A DNA stretch of 64,000 bases, taken from assembly GCF_001444505.1 (NCBI RefSeq), contig NZ_LNDJ01000001.1, positions 1 to 64,000 on the forward strand, read 5' to 3'. Positions 1 through 8,223 of this stretch are shown here, piece after piece. Under the pieces are notes generated by a model. That model was not told where the DNA came from. It worked only from the letters and a program-made list of their open reading frames with translations, and did no database searches. The translations under genes were made by a program, and so were the position numbers. The DNA comes from Psychrobacter piscatorii (GTDB lineage Bacteria; Pseudomonadota; Gammaproteobacteria; Pseudomonadales; Moraxellaceae). The number at the start of each line of letters is the position of its first letter. Positions within the stretch are counted from its first letter, which is position 1.

Positions 1-12
1 CGAAAATGCTAT

Positions 13-537
13 CTAAACATCAAGAATGATGCAGGTTGTGGTGGCATGAGCATACAACTTGCCATCAGGCCCTACAATTTTCCCTTCAGCAGTTGCTGTT
101 CTTCGACCAGCATGAATGACTTTACCTTCAGCCCGTACTAAAGGTGTTGCCACTGTCAAAGCTCGCACCATATTTACTTTTATCTCTAAAGTTGTATAGG
201 TTTTTCCTGCTGGTAAAAGCGTATGTACAGCGCAGCCAACAGCAGAATCTAAAAGCGTACAAAACCAGCCACCATGGACTGTACCCAATGGGTTGTAATG
301 ATGACGCTTTGGACGCCCTTGAAAAACGGCAATACCTTTTTCCATATGAATAGGAGTGTAGTCGAGCGTTAGACCAATAGGAGGATGAGGCAGCTCTCCT
401 GCAAACATAGCATTAAAAATGTCCATACCGCTGCGAGTGGTTAAGTCTGATAATGGAATGACGTCAGCGTCACCTAGCTTTTCTCTAATGAGTGCTTCTT
501 CTGTCTCCCATGTTGCTATAGTTTCTTCAACATTCAT
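13..537 (-). CDS. PaaI-family hotdog thioesterase
   Basis: The protein of 174 aa is a single hotdog-fold domain. It carries the family signature, with Asn82, His88-Gly-Gly90 and Asp97 (numbered from the ATG chosen here) followed by the long helix and a conserved RTATAEGK strand. Enzymes of this family hydrolyse acyl-CoA thioesters in the cytoplasm; the natural substrate cannot be read from the sequence. I start at the ATG at 537 because AAGGA lies 8 bases upstream; an in-frame TTG two codons earlier has no such spacing. It is transcribed alone, away from the left edge. A truncated relative of this fold is found at 2314-2679. The family call is firm, the substrate unknown. Confidence 0.85.
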   Translation of the reverse strand: MNVEETIATWETEEALIREKLGDADVIPLSDLTTRSGMDIFNAMFAGELPHPPIGLTLDYTPIHMEKGIAVFQGRPKRHHYNPLGTVHGGWFCTLLDSAVGCAVHTLLPAGKTYTTLEIKVNMVRALTVATPLVRAEGKVIHAGRRTATAEGKIVGPDGKLYAHATTTCIILDV

Positions 538-611
538 TTTCAATTCCTTAAAACGATAAATAAGAGGTTATCTCATTCTTATAAAGACCAAAGTTTTATC
601 AATTAGTGTTC

Positions 612-1007
612 TTAATGTTTGCTTTTATTTTTAAAATACATCGTTACATAGCCGATTAACCAAAAAGCAGATATTGCTTGAAACCAGATAAGACTGTGCA
701 TGGTGATCGTCATAATATTATCAGTCTCAACGTTGTAGTGTAGTAATGACAATAAACCCATCAACGCATACAAATAAAGCCACCAACGTCCTTTGGTCAT
801 CTGGCTTTTGACAGCCACGATCAAGCCGTAGGTACCGATTGGTGTCATGACGAACCAAAAAGCATCTACCAGCTGAGGGGATAACCAATCAGGCTCAGGA
901 TAGTGGTCAAAATAAACCACATTATGAACATAGTGCAAAATGCTCGAGAACACATTAAGTAATACAATGAAAATTAGGGTTTTATAATGTTTGTAACGGT
1001 TTATCAT
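612..1007 (-). CDS. small integral membrane protein, unknown function
   Basis: The protein of 131 aa has four hydrophobic segments (about residues 9-28, 45-66, 75-92 and 100-125) and a short basic tail ending KNKSKH, so it should sit in the inner membrane with little outside it. I do not recognise a named family. Its ATG lies inside the last codons of the upstream hydrolase gene (26-bp overlap) and AAGGT precedes it, so the two are co-translated from the MerR-type promoter at 1892-1923. A role linked to that hydrolase is only an inference from the overlap. Confidence 0.7.
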   Translation of the reverse strand: MINRYKHYKTLIFIVLLNVFSSILHYVHNVVYFDHYPEPDWLSPQLVDAFWFVMTPIGTYGLIVAVKSQMTKGRWWLYLYALMGLLSLLHYNVETDNIMTITMHSLIWFQAISAFWLIGYVTMYFKNKSKH

Positions 1008-1860
1008 GATGTACCTTGTTGATCGTCTCTAAAATATCTTGCCAAATATGAGTGTTTTTACTTCTAAAGTAGCCGAAATGTCCAACTGATTGGTCTGATC
1101 CCTTGCTAATGGTATAGCGTTTAAAAGTGATGGGTTGATCGCTGGTCACATTTTTCCAAAAATTATGCAGGTTGCGTTCAGTACAGATTTCATCATCATC
1201 GGCAGTGAATACGAAAGTTGGCACATTAAAATTTTTGTAAGTCCCAAGGGGAATGGTTTTCCCATAGAATTTATCTGAGAAAAACAGCTCTTTTTCTCGG
1301 CACCAAGCCCCCCATTCCTCTGTAAAACCAGCTGGCAAATCTTCCATGAGTTTGAAGCTTTTAGCCGGCACATAATTAAAGACTTTATTACTAAGCGGTG
1401 CTAAAAAACGGAAAAAGAAGTTAGCCTTAAGACGATAGCGAAGCGGCATATAGCTAAAGTATCCTGCTGAGACAGCCACTGCGATTAAAGCATCCAATTG
1501 ATCAGCATTATGAGCAAGGCCAACTTGTTGACCTCCAGCGCTATGCCCTACGCAATACAAGGGTAAGTCATTGAACAGGCGCTTGGCTGTATCGATAACA
1601 GCTGGAATGTCGTACCGTCCGATATCAGAATACTGATAATGACAATCCTTTAGATGACTCACTTTAGAATCGCAAAACCCTCTGTAATTCCATAGAATGA
1701 CATGGAAACCATGCTCTCTTAAATATTTAGCAAAAGGTAAATAATAAGAAGTATTGGTAGCGGTTCCTGGGTTTATTAGAACAACGGCTTTAGGATTAGC
1801 AGCTTTATAAAGAGTTGCACGCAGCTCGACGTTATCATCCGTCAATATATTAATATCCAT
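982..1860 (-). CDS. alpha/beta hydrolase, MerR-controlled
   Basis: The protein of 292 aa has the alpha/beta-hydrolase fold. The nucleophile elbow GHSAGG puts the catalytic serine at Ser107, an acid lies in the FTADDDE stretch (Asp221-223) and the likely catalytic histidine is His261 in SVGHFGYF. An oxyanion-type NPGTATN turn is at 30-36. It has no signal peptide, so it is cytoplasmic. The substrate is unknown; the N-terminal layout resembles serine esterases and aminopeptidase-like hydrolases. It is the first gene of a two-gene operon with the membrane protein at 612-1007 and is divergent from a MerR-family regulator. The promoter between them has the long spacer typical of MerR targets, so the operon is probably induced by a small-molecule signal. 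Confidence 0.8.
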   Translation of the reverse strand: MDINILTDDNVELRATLYKAANPKAVVLINPGTATNTSYYLPFAKYLREHGFHVILWNYRGFCDSKVSHLKDCHYQYSDIGRYDIPAVIDTAKRLFNDLPLYCVGHSAGGQQVGLAHNADQLDALIAVAVSAGYFSYMPLRYRLKANFFFRFLAPLSNKVFNYVPAKSFKLMEDLPAGFTEEWGAWCREKELFFSDKFYGKTIPLGTYKNFNVPTFVFTADDDEICTERNLHNFWKNVTSDQPITFKRYTISKGSDQSVGHFGYFRSKNTHIWQDILETINKVHHDKPLQTL

Positions 1861-1891
1861 AAAAAACCCTACTTGTTGTTAATTAACGCCT

Positions 1892-1923
1892 ACTATAAAC
1901 TATGGACATTACTCCACAGTCAA
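1892..1923 (-). promoter_or_regulatory. MerR-type promoter with operator
   Basis: Read on the minus strand there is a -35 TTGACT (1918-1923) and a -10 TATAGT (1892-1897) separated by 20 bases. This overlong spacer is the hallmark of promoters that MerR proteins activate by underwinding DNA. The spacer holds an inverted repeat: ACTATGGA at 1899-1906 and TCCACAGT at 1913-1920, 7 of 8 positions matching. It points at the hydrolase operon and lies 24 bases upstream of the regulator's start, so it may also autoregulate. Confidence 0.75.
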
Positions 1924-1946
1924 GCGTTAATTGAGGGTGCTCGATA

Positions 1947-2312
1947 ATGAATATAAAAGAATTAACTGAAACAGTCGGACTAAGCAGAGATACGATCCGT
2001 TTTTATGAGAGAGAAGGGTTGATATTGCCACCATCTAGAAGAGCTAATGGCTATAGAGACTATACTAATAAGACAGTCGACCAGCTTAATATGATCTCCA
2101 TGGCGAAAGAGTTAGGTTTTACCTTAAAAGAGATTAAAGAGTTAACAGAGCTACTGTATACAAACAACCTGACCCAATCACAAATGGGTGAAAAGCTTAT
2201 AGAAAAAAACAAGCAAATTGAAGTTAAGATTCTAGAGTTATCTAAAATGAAAGCGTTAATAGATGATGCATTAAAAGGCATGTGTTCTTATAAGGATAAG
2301 CTAGCTCTTTAA
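1947..2312 (+). CDS. MerR-family transcriptional regulator
   Basis: The protein of 121 aa is a short MerR regulator. The winged helix-turn-helix fills residues 1-70 (ELTETVGLSRDTIRFYEREGL, then the NGYRDY wing), followed by a dimerisation helix of about 45 residues. The C-terminal effector part is very short and ends MCSYKDKLAL, with a single cysteine, so a classical metal loop with two or three cysteines is not obvious. It is divergent from the hydrolase operon and is the natural ligand of the operator at 1899-1920. It ends one base before the stop of the convergent remnant at 2314. Confidence 0.88.
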   Translation: MNIKELTETVGLSRDTIRFYEREGLILPPSRRANGYRDYTNKTVDQLNMISMAKELGFTLKEIKELTELLYTNNLTQSQMGEKLIEKNKQIEVKILELSKMKALIDDALKGMCSYKDKLAL

Positions 2313-2313
2313 T

Positions 2314-2679
2314 CTAAGTTATGAAAGGTCCCGATATAGTACCTCCAGGTCTCAAATCATCTAAACCAATATCATGGGATAAAATTGACCCACTACTATT
2401 TACTGCCTCAATCTTGTATTTTGCTTGAGGGAACTCAGACTTCATGAACTCAGCTATATCTTCCTTGGTTGCTGACATAGGGCTGTAGTGGTGTGTTCGT
2501 TTAGTCTTGTGATCAAAGACACGGTGAGATCTTCCAAGTGAGAATATATCAGCTATTTTGACAAATGGCTGATAATCTTTCGAAGACTCAGTTGTTGTGG
2601 GTCCTTTTCTATTTTTGTTATTCACAAAAAAATCCTTTGCCACCTCGTTGATACAAGATAGCAAAGGATGAATCGTCAC
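2314..2679 (-). pseudogene. truncated PaaI-type thioesterase remnant
   Basis: The reading frame (121 codons, GTG start, no convincing ribosome site) is not a normal protein. From the internal Met68 (2476-2478) it reads like the first 50 residues of a hotdog thioesterase: MSATKEDIAEFMKSEFPQAK, then the conserved block RPGGTISGP at about residue 111, which in the family precedes the active-site helix. It stops immediately after that block, just where the helix and the rest of the fold should follow, and merR ends on the other strand two bases away. The first 67 residues match no family I know. I read it as a gene cut off when the merR end was joined here. It could also be a fast-evolving small protein. 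Confidence 0.55.
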
Positions 2680-2735
2680 ACAATAGCATGACGGATAATT
2701 TTTAATAAATATTATAATAAAATCAATAACTTATA

Positions 2736-4580
2736 TTACTCAACCGTCACTGATTTGGCAAGATTGCGTGGCTGATCGACATCAGTACCGCGCATCACGG
2801 CCACATGGTAAGACAGTAGCTGTATGGGTACGCTGTAGACGATAGGGGCAAGCGTCTCGCAAACTGCTTTAACATATACTACATGTAGGCGCTCTTCAGC
2901 ATTGATGTGACTATCTTCACTAGCAAAGACGAACAGCTCGCCGTGACGGGCATGTACTTCTTGCATGTTGGCTTTGAGCTTATCGAGCATACTGTCTTTG
3001 GGTGCCAGCACGACGATTGGCATGTCTTTGTCAACAAGCGCTAGCGGACCGTGTTTGAGCTCACCTGCGGCGTAACCTTCAGCGTGGATATAAGAGATTT
3101 CTTTGAGCTTCAATGCGCCTTCCAGAGCGATAGGGAACTGTAGACCGCGCCCTAAAAATAAGCAGCTTTTCTTATCTTCAAAGTGCTCCGCCATCGCTTT
3201 GATCGGAGCATCAAGGTGCAAGCTGGCATAGAGTTGACCGGGCAGCTTTTGTAGCTCGCCAAGTAAGGTGCTTAGGTTTGCGCTGTCGATACGCTGCTGT
3301 ACTGCGCCTGTTTTTAAAACCAATAGCATGAGTGCGACCAGCTGGGTGGTAAAAGCTTTGGTCGATGCTACACCAATCTCAGGACCTGCAAGGGTCGGCA
3401 AGAATATGTCTGTCTCGCGAACCAAGGTTGAGGTAGGCACGTTACATAGTGCTAGACTAACCAGTCCTGCTGGGTTTTGTTTTTTGATCTCACGCAGGGC
3501 TGATAAGGTATCGGCTGTTTCACCAGACTGAGAGATACAAATCACCAGCGAGTTGTCGAGTACTACAGGATTGCGATAGCGGAATTCACTAGCAACCTCA
3601 ACAGAGCAGGATAGGCGCATCAAGCTCTCAAACCAATATTTAGCAACCATCCCCGCATGATAACTGGTGCCGCAAGCGATGATTTGTACATGCTGTACGC
3701 CTGATAACTGCGCTTCATTGCGTGCTAAAAAGTCATCACGCAGGGCTGATGCTTGGCGGTTATCAATCGCCATCTCAAGCGTACGCGCGACTGCATCTGG
3801 CTGCTCATAGATTTCTTTGAGCATATAGTGCTTAAACTCGCCTTTGTCAGCATTATGCTGCTTGGCATCGATTTCATGCACTTCGCGGCTGACTTTCTCG
3901 CCATCGACATAGACTTTAATACTGTCACGGGTCAATTTGGCAATATCGCCTTCTTCTAGGTACATAAAGCGGTTGGTGACTGGCAGTAGTGCCAGCTGAT
4001 CTGAGGCGATAAAATTTTCACCAATACCAACACCAATCACCAAAGGCGAGCCTAAACGTACCGCGACCAGCTCATCTGGTGTGTCCACATGAATGATGCC
4101 TAAAGCAAATGCACCATGCAGCTTAGGAATCACTGCGCGTACCGCTTCTAGCAAATCATTGGTTTGCTCATAAATGTCATGAATCAGATGCGCCACCACT
4201 TCGGTGTCGGTCTGTGAGGTAAACTCGTAGCCTTTAGCGATGAGCTCTTTTTTGAGTTCAGCGTAGTTTTCGACGATACCATTGTGAACGACGGCAATCT
4301 TACCAGATACGTGCGGATGTGCATTGCGCTGTGCAGGTTCGCCATGCGTGGCCCAGCGAGTATGAGCGATACCAATATGCCCATCAAAAAAATCGGTACT
4401 GGCTTCAACCGCATCGACCAAGGCTTGAACCTTGCCCACTTGACGCTCACGATGTAGCTCACCATCACGAATGACCGTTAAGCCCGCTGAGTCATAACCT
4501 CGGTATTCTAGACGCTTAAGACCTTCAAGCAAGATATTCGCAATATTGCGTTCAGCAACTGCGCCAACGATTCCACACAT
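2736..4580 (-). CDS. glmS: glutamine--fructose-6-phosphate aminotransferase
   Basis: GlmS makes glucosamine-6-phosphate from fructose-6-phosphate and glutamine, the first step towards UDP-GlcNAc. The 614-aa protein begins MCGIVGAV, so Cys2 is the N-terminal nucleophile of the class II glutamine amidotransferase domain (about 1-230). Two SIS sugar-isomerase domains follow (about 290-425 and 460-600), and the C-terminus ends with the expected PRNLAKSVTVE. AAGGA is placed well before the ATG. glmU lies upstream on the same strand with a 183-bp gap, so joint transcription is possible. The length and motifs are normal. Confidence 0.97.
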   Translation of the reverse strand: MCGIVGAVAERNIANILLEGLKRLEYRGYDSAGLTVIRDGELHRERQVGKVQALVDAVEASTDFFDGHIGIAHTRWATHGEPAQRNAHPHVSGKIAVVHNGIVENYAELKKELIAKGYEFTSQTDTEVVAHLIHDIYEQTNDLLEAVRAVIPKLHGAFALGIIHVDTPDELVAVRLGSPLVIGVGIGENFIASDQLALLPVTNRFMYLEEGDIAKLTRDSIKVYVDGEKVSREVHEIDAKQHNADKGEFKHYMLKEIYEQPDAVARTLEMAIDNRQASALRDDFLARNEAQLSGVQHVQIIACGTSYHAGMVAKYWFESLMRLSCSVEVASEFRYRNPVVLDNSLVICISQSGETADTLSALREIKKQNPAGLVSLALCNVPTSTLVRETDIFLPTLAGPEIGVASTKAFTTQLVALMLLVLKTGAVQQRIDSANLSTLLGELQKLPGQLYASLHLDAPIKAMAEHFEDKKSCLFLGRGLQFPIALEGALKLKEISYIHAEGYAAGELKHGPLALVDKDMPIVVLAPKDSMLDKLKANMQEVHARHGELFVFASEDSHINAEERLHVVYVKAVCETLAPIVYSVPIQLLSYHVAVMRGTDVDQPRNLAKSVTVE

Positions 4581-4763
4581 GGTTTTTCCTTAAATTTGTT
4601 TTTTAATAATTCAATATATGATGGTACAAGACTAGTAAGTGTCGTTAGCTACCAATGCTCAGTTATTAGCTCAAAAGTATGATGAAGCAGTACTACCACG
4701 ATTGCCGTACTGCTTAGGTTTACTCAAGAATGACGGCAATTGATCAAACTTTCGATAAACCAG

Positions 4764-6140
4764 TTATTTTTTAGTCGGTCGTTGAAAGTCATTTTTTTGT
4801 ACCTGACGAGCTCGGCCAAATGCTAAAGCACTACTATCAACGTCTTTGGTAATGACAGAGCCTGCAGCGATGGTAGCCGTGTCTCCGATGGTTACTGGCG
4901 CGACTAGGCTTGCATTGGAACCAATAAAGGCATTATCTCCAATGATGGTCTGGGACTTGTTGACACCGTCGTAATTACAAGTAATGACACCTGCACCGAC
5001 ATTGACGCCTGTGCCGACAGTTGCATCACCGATGTAGCTTAGGTGATTTACTTTACTGCCTTGACCGATTGTTGATTTTTTAATTTCAACAAAGTTACCG
5101 ACTTTGCTGTTGTCAGACAATACCGTATCAGGACGCAGGTGTGCAAAAGGTCCTATGTCGACACCAGCTCCGATGTCAGCGCGATCAATCACACAGTAAG
5201 GTTTAATATAACAAGCATTGCCTATCTGAGCGTTTTTGATGACGCAGCCTGCTTCAATATAGACATTGTCGCCTAAAGTGCAGTCGCCTTCAAATACCAC
5301 ATTGACGTCAATAAACACATCTTGTCCGGCACTCAACGACCCGCGAATATCCACGCGCGTGGGATCGGCAAATTGAACGCCTGCTTCTTGTAGGTCGGCG
5401 ACTACCTTGCGTTGCCACGTGCGCTCTAGGCTTGCGAGTTGTTGGCGGTTATTAACCCCTTCAATCTCAAACGTATGCTCAGGCTCAATCGCCACAATCG
5501 TAATACCATCAGCGACGGCCATTTTGACGATGTCAGTGAGGTAATATTCTTGTTGCGCGTTATTGTTAGAGAGCTCTGGCAAATACTTATGCAGTAGGGC
5601 GTTGTCTACGCAGTAGATACCACTGTTGATCTCTCTAATATTTTGCTCGTCAGCACTGGCATCTTTTTGCTCAACGATGGCTTCAATGTTGCCGTTTTGG
5701 TCACGTTTGATACGACCCAACCCGAACGGATTATCGACAGTCAACGTCAGCATAGACATACCATCAGTATTGGCAGCTTTTAAAGCAGCTAATGTCTGGC
5801 AGCTGACCAATGGCACATCACCATACAGAATGAGACTTTTCCCTGATTTCGGTAAATCAGACAGTGTCACTTTGACCGCATGACCTGTTCCTAACTGCTC
5901 AGTTTGAGCAACCCAAGTAAACGACGACTGTGTATATTGATTGGTAATCTCTGACTTTACCTGATCACCGCCAAAACCATGGACAATGATGGTTTCATCA
6001 ACAGTGAGCTGATTGCAAGTATCTAATACGTGGGCTAATAATGACTTACCAGCTAGGGTCTGCAAAACCTTTGGCTTTGCCGACTGCATGCGAGTGCCTT
6101 TACCAGCAGCTAAAATAATCACAGAAAGAGGAGATGTCAT
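4764..6140 (-). CDS. glmU: bifunctional GlmU (UDP-GlcNAc synthesis)
   Basis: GlmU acetylates glucosamine-1-phosphate and then joins it to UTP, giving UDP-GlcNAc for peptidoglycan and other surface polymers. The 458-aa protein has the pyrophosphorylase signature LAAGKGTRM with the catalytic region KPKVLQTLAGKSL near residues 11-33, and a left-handed beta-helix of hexapeptide repeats from about residue 250 onward, with the acetyltransferase residues in HLRPDT and NHLSYIGD. The length equals that of the E. coli enzyme. The gene follows the terminal-inverted-repeat element at 6286-6554, which therefore sits in its upstream region. Confidence 0.97.
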   Translation of the reverse strand: MTSPLSVIILAAGKGTRMQSAKPKVLQTLAGKSLLAHVLDTCNQLTVDETIIVHGFGGDQVKSEITNQYTQSSFTWVAQTEQLGTGHAVKVTLSDLPKSGKSLILYGDVPLVSCQTLAALKAANTDGMSMLTLTVDNPFGLGRIKRDQNGNIEAIVEQKDASADEQNIREINSGIYCVDNALLHKYLPELSNNNAQQEYYLTDIVKMAVADGITIVAIEPEHTFEIEGVNNRQQLASLERTWQRKVVADLQEAGVQFADPTRVDIRGSLSAGQDVFIDVNVVFEGDCTLGDNVYIEAGCVIKNAQIGNACYIKPYCVIDRADIGAGVDIGPFAHLRPDTVLSDNSKVGNFVEIKKSTIGQGSKVNHLSYIGDATVGTGVNVGAGVITCNYDGVNKSQTIIGDNAFIGSNASLVAPVTIGDTATIAAGSVITKDVDSSALAFGRARQVQKNDFQRPTKK

Positions 6141-6285
6141 AATAAGCCTACAAATGTAACAAAATATAATGTTGAATTATAGCGTAAAAACTTGCACAAA
6201 AAAAATTATGACGTGCAAGCTTTGTAACTTGAATACCCAAAACTTAAGCAAGCAAAATCAAATACGTAAGATGGCTAAACCGAAG

Positions 6286-6554
6286 TAGGGCGTGTTGAAC
6301 ATTCGCAAATAGGCACTGCTGATCGCTAAAATTGTTCCAGACAAGGCACAAAGCGACGATAATGCAGATGCCTTAGCGAGATTTGTAACGCAGTATGGGG
6401 CAATTTTAGCATCAGCCCGCAGGGACAGGACTCTTTTTTGCCGCTTCGATGTTAAAAATAAGCGCTTAGAATGACTAAACTTATTATTTTTAACATCGAA
6501 TCGCCTAAAAAATAGTCGCTGTCAGTGCCATGGTCGAATGTTCAACACGCCCTA
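6286..6554. mobile_element. MITE-like element with perfect 20-bp inverted ends
   Basis: A stretch of 269 bp starts with TAGGGCGTGTTGAACATTCG (6286-6305) and ends with its exact reverse complement (6535-6554). The outermost bases are TA on both sides, as expected if the element duplicated a TA target like IS630/mariner-type transposons. Inside are two further inverted repeats: 6319-6334 with 6401-6415 (one indel) and a perfect 17-bp pair 6445-6461 / 6484-6500 whose arms continue imperfectly outward. It holds no open reading frame, so it would need a transposase from elsewhere. It lies 20 bp past the pgpA stop and 145 bp before glmU. The rest of 6141-6285 shows nothing I can name. Confidence 0.75.
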
Positions 6555-6574
6555 ATGATTTCCGCGGAATAATA

Positions 6575-7180
6575 TTAAAAAGACATAAACATCATCACAA
6601 TGATGTAAATAATCAACCAAATCACTGCTGCCATAATCCCTGCAATAATGTCATCCAACATTACCCCAAGGCCGCCCGCAACCTTTTTGTCTGCCCAACC
6701 AATCGGTGGTGGCTTTAAAATATCAAATACGCGAAATAGGATAAAAGCAGTCGGTAGCCAGCCCCAAAACATCGGCAGCATCATTATCGACAAGGTATTT
6801 TCAGACGTAGGAAATACATATGATAATATATAAGATAACGGCAATAGGGTAATCCACATGCCAGCCCATTCATCCCACACAATATGCGGATCATCGTGTA
6901 CCTGCATCAACTCAGACGTACGCCCGCAAATCCAAACACCAACCAAACACGACAAAATCGTCAAGATTAAAAAAGGAACGAAACCCAAGCTCATCAGTGG
7001 CACACCCACAATCAGACCACCAACCGTGCCCCACGTACCGGGCGCGCGTCGAGGTAGGCCGCTGCCCAAACCTAGTCCGAGCCAATAAACCATGCGGTCA
7101 AGCATACTGGCACCGATTGGTAGAGGCGGGCAGTCATTTGCTTGTCGAATATCAGGCTTAGATAAGTGTTGATCAGTCAT
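6575..7180 (-). CDS. pgpA: phosphatidylglycerophosphatase A
   Basis: PgpA removes the phosphate from phosphatidylglycerol-phosphate at the inner membrane to give phosphatidylglycerol. The 201-aa protein shows the family start GLGLGSGLPRRAPGTWGT (about 35-52), the acidic catalytic stretch DDPHIVWDEWAGMW (about 95-108) and several membrane helices. It is about 30 residues longer than the E. coli enzyme because of an N-terminal leader before the domain. It begins 3 bp after the thiL stop, in the common nusB-thiL-pgpA order, and is the last gene of that operon. Confidence 0.95.
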   Translation of the reverse strand: MTDQHLSKPDIRQANDCPPLPIGASMLDRMVYWLGLGLGSGLPRRAPGTWGTVGGLIVGVPLMSLGFVPFLILTILSCLVGVWICGRTSELMQVHDDPHIVWDEWAGMWITLLPLSYILSYVFPTSENTLSIMMLPMFWGWLPTAFILFRVFDILKPPPIGWADKKVAGGLGVMLDDIIAGIMAAVIWLIIYIIVMMFMSF

Positions 7181-7183
7181 GGA

Positions 7184-8215
7184 TTAGCCTGTGAAATGTT
7201 GATAACCGGTGAGATTAGGCCACATAGAGAAGGGGGCAGATTGAGTCGGTGTGACTGGCTGATTTTGATAAAACAGTTCAAGACGTGAGTGATTAGGCGA
7301 TTTGGCATCTGTCGCAATAGAATCTGCGAGCGCAACGACTTCTCCAATACAAGTGACAGGCGTATTGGTAACAGGCGGTTCAATATGTGCAGGCAAGGTA
7401 AACGCCAATTCGTAGTCATCGCCACCCGCTAATTGACATAACAAACGCTCAGATAACTCTACCGTGGCTAGTGACTCGCTACTCGGTAATTGAGCTAAAT
7501 GAATACGCATACTGACTGAGCTTTGCTGACAGATATGTCCAAGATCTTGATAAAGACCGTCAGAGATATCGATCATCGCAGTTGCACCAGTTTTCGCTAA
7601 TGTTGCACCCAAAGCGATGCGCGGCGTCGGCATGTGCAAGCGATGCGCCAGTTCTATGCCTTGTGCGCTGTCAGGATGATGTAAGGCGAAAGCTGCATCA
7701 CCAAGTGTGCCTGATACATAAACCTTATCACCAATTTGCGCCCCTGAGCGATAAACAGCTGGTGTATCTGCGACAAGCAATCCTTGCGCACTGACACTTA
7801 GCACTAGGCGCTCACTGCGCGTGGTGTCGCCACCAATCAGCGTTACGCCAAACAGCTGGCAGGCATGAAACAATCCTTTGGCAAATGTCGTGAGCCATTC
7901 ATGATTCGCTAGACGCTCAGGCAATGCCAACGCTAGCAAAATACTATGTGGGGTAGCGCCCATCGCTGCAATGTCAGAAACATTAACCGCGACCGCTTTA
8001 TAACCAATTTCAAACGCAAGCTTATCTACTTGTGCAAAGTCAGCATGAAAGTGACGCCCTTGAACCAATGTATCAATGCAGCTAACCAAGCGTGATCCTG
8101 CTGGCAATGCCATCACAGCCGCGTCATCACCGATACCTTTTTCGATATCCGTTAATGGCGCATGCGTGGCCTGCATCTGTGAGAATATACGCTCAATCAG
8201 CTCAAACTCGTTCAT
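7184..8215 (-). CDS. thiL: thiamine-monophosphate kinase
   Basis: ThiL phosphorylates thiamine monophosphate to thiamine diphosphate, the active cofactor. The 343-aa protein has the N-terminal GIGDDAAV metal/ATP motif (about 27-34), the GGDTTRSE loop (about 122-129) and the later ISDGLYQDLGH block (about 214-224). It is co-transcribed with nusB (8-bp gap) and pgpA (3-bp gap). No thiamine riboswitch is visible ahead of the operon, so control through thiamine is not suggested by the sequence. Confidence 0.96.
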   Translation of the reverse strand: MNEFELIERIFSQMQATHAPLTDIEKGIGDDAAVMALPAGSRLVSCIDTLVQGRHFHADFAQVDKLAFEIGYKAVAVNVSDIAAMGATPHSILLALALPERLANHEWLTTFAKGLFHACQLFGVTLIGGDTTRSERLVLSVSAQGLLVADTPAVYRSGAQIGDKVYVSGTLGDAAFALHHPDSAQGIELAHRLHMPTPRIALGATLAKTGATAMIDISDGLYQDLGHICQQSSVSMRIHLAQLPSSESLATVELSERLLCQLAGGDDYELAFTLPAHIEPPVTNTPVTCIGEVVALADSIATDAKSPNHSRLELFYQNQPVTPTQSAPFSMWPNLTGYQHFTG

Positions 8216-8223
8216 AACTAGTC

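Noticed and set aside
6530-6718. Short plus-strand reading frame beside the inverted-repeat element
   Set aside because: It overlaps the element's right end and the pgpA gene in antisense, and has no ribosome site; it is a shadow frame.
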